NCBI GenBank assembly: GCA_003551985.1
Contig: PUOB01000077.1
Coordinates: forward strand, 1 to 8,779
Direction: 5' to 3'
Origin: Desulfobacteraceae bacterium
Lineage (GTDB): Bacteria > Desulfobacterota > Desulfobacteria > Desulfobacterales > Desulfosalsimonadaceae
Length of the DNA stretch: 8,779 nt
Shown here piece after piece: positions 6,510 to 8,779 of the stretch. Position 1 is the stretch's first letter, and every line of letters begins with the position of its first letter. The position numbers and the translations under genes were made by a program. The notes below the pieces were generated by a model that ran no database searches, had not been told where the DNA came from, and saw nothing but the letters and a program-made list of their open reading frames with translations.

Positions 6510-7817
6510 TTTGCCTGAAAAAGGAGAGCTTTTAAACTTCAATGTTGCCGTGGTGCCCTCTCCGGGTTGGGACTTGATGTCCACCAGCCCGCCGTAAAGC
6601 CCTGCGATCTGCTGGACCATGGAAAGACCAAGCCCTGTGCCCCTGGCTTTCGTCGAAAAAAACGGATCGAATATCGAATCGAGATTTTCCGGGGGGACGC
6701 CGATGCCATCGTCTTCAATGGTTATCTTTACGTATTCCTTTCCCACCGGTTGCACGGAAATATCGATTCTGCCGGTGCCATCTATGGCTTCGGCGGCGTT
6801 GTTCAAAAGATTCCAGAGCATCTGGCTCAAATGCTCCGGGTCAATGCGAATATAGTGCTTCGCAACAAGCCACGTCCTGACCTCGATCCTGTTTTGAAAA
6901 GACGGGTCTTCACGAAAAAGGGAGACGATTTCCCCTATTGCAAGGTCTATTCTGACATTCTGACTGTTGCCTGCCTGGGGCCGTGAAAACACGAGAAAAT
7001 CGGTAACAAGAGCGCTAAGGCGGTCCGCTTCCCTTAAAACGATCCGCATCAACTTGTCATGGGTTGGATCATAAGCGATATTTTCCCGCAGCATCTGGAT
7101 TGAACCGGTCAAGGAGGCCAGGGGGTTTTTGATTTCATGCGTGAGCCCGGCCGCCATTTCACCCACTGCGGCCAAGCGTTCCACGCGCTCCATCTGGTCC
7201 TCCATGGCCCACAGCTCCTGCTTCGCACGGCGCTCCTGTTCGGCCAGAAACCCGCTTAAAAAGGCAACGAGGTAGCAAGCGCCGATCACCATCATCAGCC
7301 TGAAAAGAACGCGCTGCCAGTCATCGCCTGAAATCATATCCCCGGCGGCCACTCCCAACGGCCGGATGAGTTCGAAATATTCCAGATCGACCATGATGCC
7401 AAACTGCAATGCGCACAGGGTTGCCACAACCATCCCGCCCCGGCGGTATATCACCATGGTCGAATAGATGATAACCAACAGGTAGAGAAATGTAAATACG
7501 CTGGCGGAAGCCCCGGTAACGAACAGGACCAGTGTTACACATACCGTGTCCGCCGCCACCTGGAAATAGGCAAAAGCAATCAGGCGGCGGATCCTCGGCA
7601 GCACAAGGGTATAGGCAAGGGAGATGACAAGCAGGCCGACGGACAGTGCGAAAAGGCAGGCGACCGATTCATCCGCCAGAAAAAGACTGGTATCGGGCTC
7701 CACAAGCGCGATGAACAAAGAGCCCAGCAGTATAACGGCAAACAGGGCGCGAAAAAAAATCAGCCACTTGATTTTCCTGTAGAGATCGTGCTCCGGTCTG
7801 CTTCGACGGATTGTCAT
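6495..7817 (-). CDS. pilS: Six-TM sensor histidine kinase, PilS-like
   Basis: Membrane sensor kinase that autophosphorylates on His and passes phosphate to a response regulator; PilS acts through the sigma54 activator PilR on pilin expression. The 440 residues hold six predicted TM segments (about 18-38, 52-73, 78-100, 104-123, 127-145, 170-192), a short charged helix (193-215), then HisKA with GLTHEIKNPL (His227) and HATPase_c with N-box NLLNNAAEAI (336-345), G1 DDGIGV (369-374), F-box FDPFFSTK (383-390) and G2 GTGLGL (393-398). It lacks room for the PAS domain of P. aeruginosa PilS. The start is 8 bp after pilC with a poor SD, so translation is probably coupled. PilS is inferred from topology plus adjacency to pilC; a sensor with another input cannot be excluded. 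No response regulator follows. Confidence 0.85.
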   Translation of the reverse strand: MTIRRSRPEHDLYRKIKWLIFFRALFAVILLGSLFIALVEPDTSLFLADESVACLFALSVGLLVISLAYTLVLPRIRRLIAFAYFQVAADTVCVTLVLFVTGASASVFTFLYLLVIIYSTMVIYRRGGMVVATLCALQFGIMVDLEYFELIRPLGVAAGDMISGDDWQRVLFRLMMVIGACYLVAFLSGFLAEQERRAKQELWAMEDQMERVERLAAVGEMAAGLTHEIKNPLASLTGSIQMLRENIAYDPTHDKLMRIVLREADRLSALVTDFLVFSRPQAGNSQNVRIDLAIGEIVSLFREDPSFQNRIEVRTWLVAKHYIRIDPEHLSQMLWNLLNNAAEAIDGTGRIDISVQPVGKEYVKITIEDDGIGVPPENLDSIFDPFFSTKARGTGLGLSMVQQIAGLYGGLVDIKSQPGEGTTATLKFKSSPFSGKSRAG

Positions 7818-7825
7818 ATACGATT

Positions 7826-8779
7826 TTAGAGCGCCCCGGCCATCTGAAAAATGGGCAGGTACATGGAAATAACGAGACCGCCGATAACAATACCCAGAAA
7901 AACAAGCATGAAAGGCTCGATCATGGCCGTAAGGTTCTCGACGGCCTGGTCCACCTCTTCCTCATAAAAGTCGGCGATTTTTTCCATCATCGCGTCAACG
8001 GCGCCCGTGGACTCCCCGACAGCGATCATCTGGCACACCATGGGCGGGAAAACGCCCGTCCTGGAAAGGGGATCGGCAATGGTCTGCCCCTCGGCGATAC
8101 TGGTGCGGACATTATACAGGGCATTTTCGATGGTCTTGTTGCCCGATGTTTTGGCCACGATGTCCAGGGCTTCCAGAATGGCCACCCCGCTTGACAGCAT
8201 GGTTCCCATGGTCCGGGTAAACTTGGCCACCGCCACCTTGCGGATCAGTATACCGACCACCGGCAGTTTCAATATGGTTTCATCAAAAACAGCACGCCCC
8301 CGCTCCGTTTTCAGAAGGCGCCGGAAAGCGAAAATAAACAAAACAATGCCGATTATCAGGTAGAGTATGTTGTCTACCACAAAATCGCTCATGGCTATGA
8401 CAATCAACGTAGGCCCCGGCAAGGCTTCACCGAAATCCGCGAACATCTCTTCAAAAACGGGGATGACGAACACCAGGATGACCGCAACGACGCCAATCGC
8501 AATGATAATGGTGACAAGGGGATAGGTCATGGCGCCCTTTACCTGGGCCCTCAGCTTGGCGGCCTTTTCCATATAAGCGGAAAGCCGCCTTAAAATCACG
8601 TCGAGGATACCGCCGGCCTCTCCTGCGGCGACCATGTTGACAAACAATTCGTCAAATTGATCGGGGTATTTCTTTAATGATTCCGCAAGTGTCTGGCCGC
8701 TTTCCACGGACGATTTGATATCCTTGAGCATTTTCTTGAAGGTCTTGTTGTCCTGCTGCGCCTGCAGAATGTCAAGGCA
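7826..8779 (-). CDS. pilC: Type IV pilus inner membrane platform protein PilC (5' truncated by window)
   Basis: Inner-membrane platform of the type IV pilus motor, on which the PilB/PilT ATPases act during extension and retraction. The open frame continues upstream of the internal Met at 8731 to the window edge (reading LDILQAQQDNKTFKK), so the visible 317 residues lack roughly the first 90 of a ~400-aa protein. Both T2SSF repeats are seen: the end of copy 1 (with VAAGEAGGILDVILRRLSAY) and a full copy 2 (FTRTMGTMLSSGVAILEALDIV ... IAVGESTGAVDAMMEKIADFYEEEV). Membrane segments lie at visible residues about 87-108, 137-154 and 285-306. The C-terminus LPIFQMAGAL is typical of PilC. GspF of type II secretion is closely related; the adjacent PilS-like kinase favours the pilus protein. 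Confidence 0.93.
   Translation of the reverse strand, partial: CLDILQAQQDNKTFKKMLKDIKSSVESGQTLAESLKKYPDQFDELFVNMVAAGEAGGILDVILRRLSAYMEKAAKLRAQVKGAMTYPLVTIIIAIGVVAVILVFVIPVFEEMFADFGEALPGPTLIVIAMSDFVVDNILYLIIGIVLFIFAFRRLLKTERGRAVFDETILKLPVVGILIRKVAVAKFTRTMGTMLSSGVAILEALDIVAKTSGNKTIENALYNVRTSIAEGQTIADPLSRTGVFPPMVCQMIAVGESTGAVDAMMEKIADFYEEEVDQAVENLTAMIEPFMLVFLGIVIGGLVISMYLPIFQMAGAL

Overview
The window looks like part of the genome of a Gram-negative bacterium of the Desulfobacterota (former Deltaproteobacteria). This rests on gene order (pilC next to a PilS-like sensor kinase; lysS-lolC-lolD-bamA followed by a probable skp/ompH), on a single LolC/E-type permease instead of a LolC plus LolE pair, and on protein style. 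The lineage is an inference from gene content; no database search was possible. Every gene I can support is on the minus strand, so transcription runs from right to left.

Right part (8779 down to 6495): the C-terminal three quarters of a type IV pilus inner-membrane platform protein (PilC), then after 8 bp a six-TM sensor histidine kinase of PilS type. The expected partner regulator PilR is not the next gene. The kinase gene ends inside a GC-rich hairpin, and a 275-bp intergenic region follows.

Middle intergenic (6220-6494): no gene. It holds a long near-perfect dyad with a competing third arm, a possible promoter, a small palindrome, and a degenerate one-ended copy of a repeat that also occurs at the left end of the window.

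Left part (6219 down to 1): a compact envelope-biogenesis operon. lysS (lysyl-tRNA synthetase) is followed after 40 bp by lolC, which overlaps lolD by 8 nt, then bamA after 26 bp, and, beyond a 313-bp gap, the first 19 codons of a secreted protein that is probably the periplasmic chaperone Skp/OmpH. LolCD extracts lipoproteins from the inner membrane for transfer to the outer membrane, BamA inserts beta-barrel proteins there, and Skp escorts unfolded barrel proteins to BamA. Apart from lysS these genes form one functional set for building the outer membrane.

The protein-coding part is ordinary core genome. The structure worth a second look is non-coding: a ~155-bp nested palindromic (MITE/REP-like) element between bamA and skp, its end fragments next to it and in the lysS leader, and the mutually exclusive hairpins between pilS and lysS. 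I did not find a convincing new multi-gene system.
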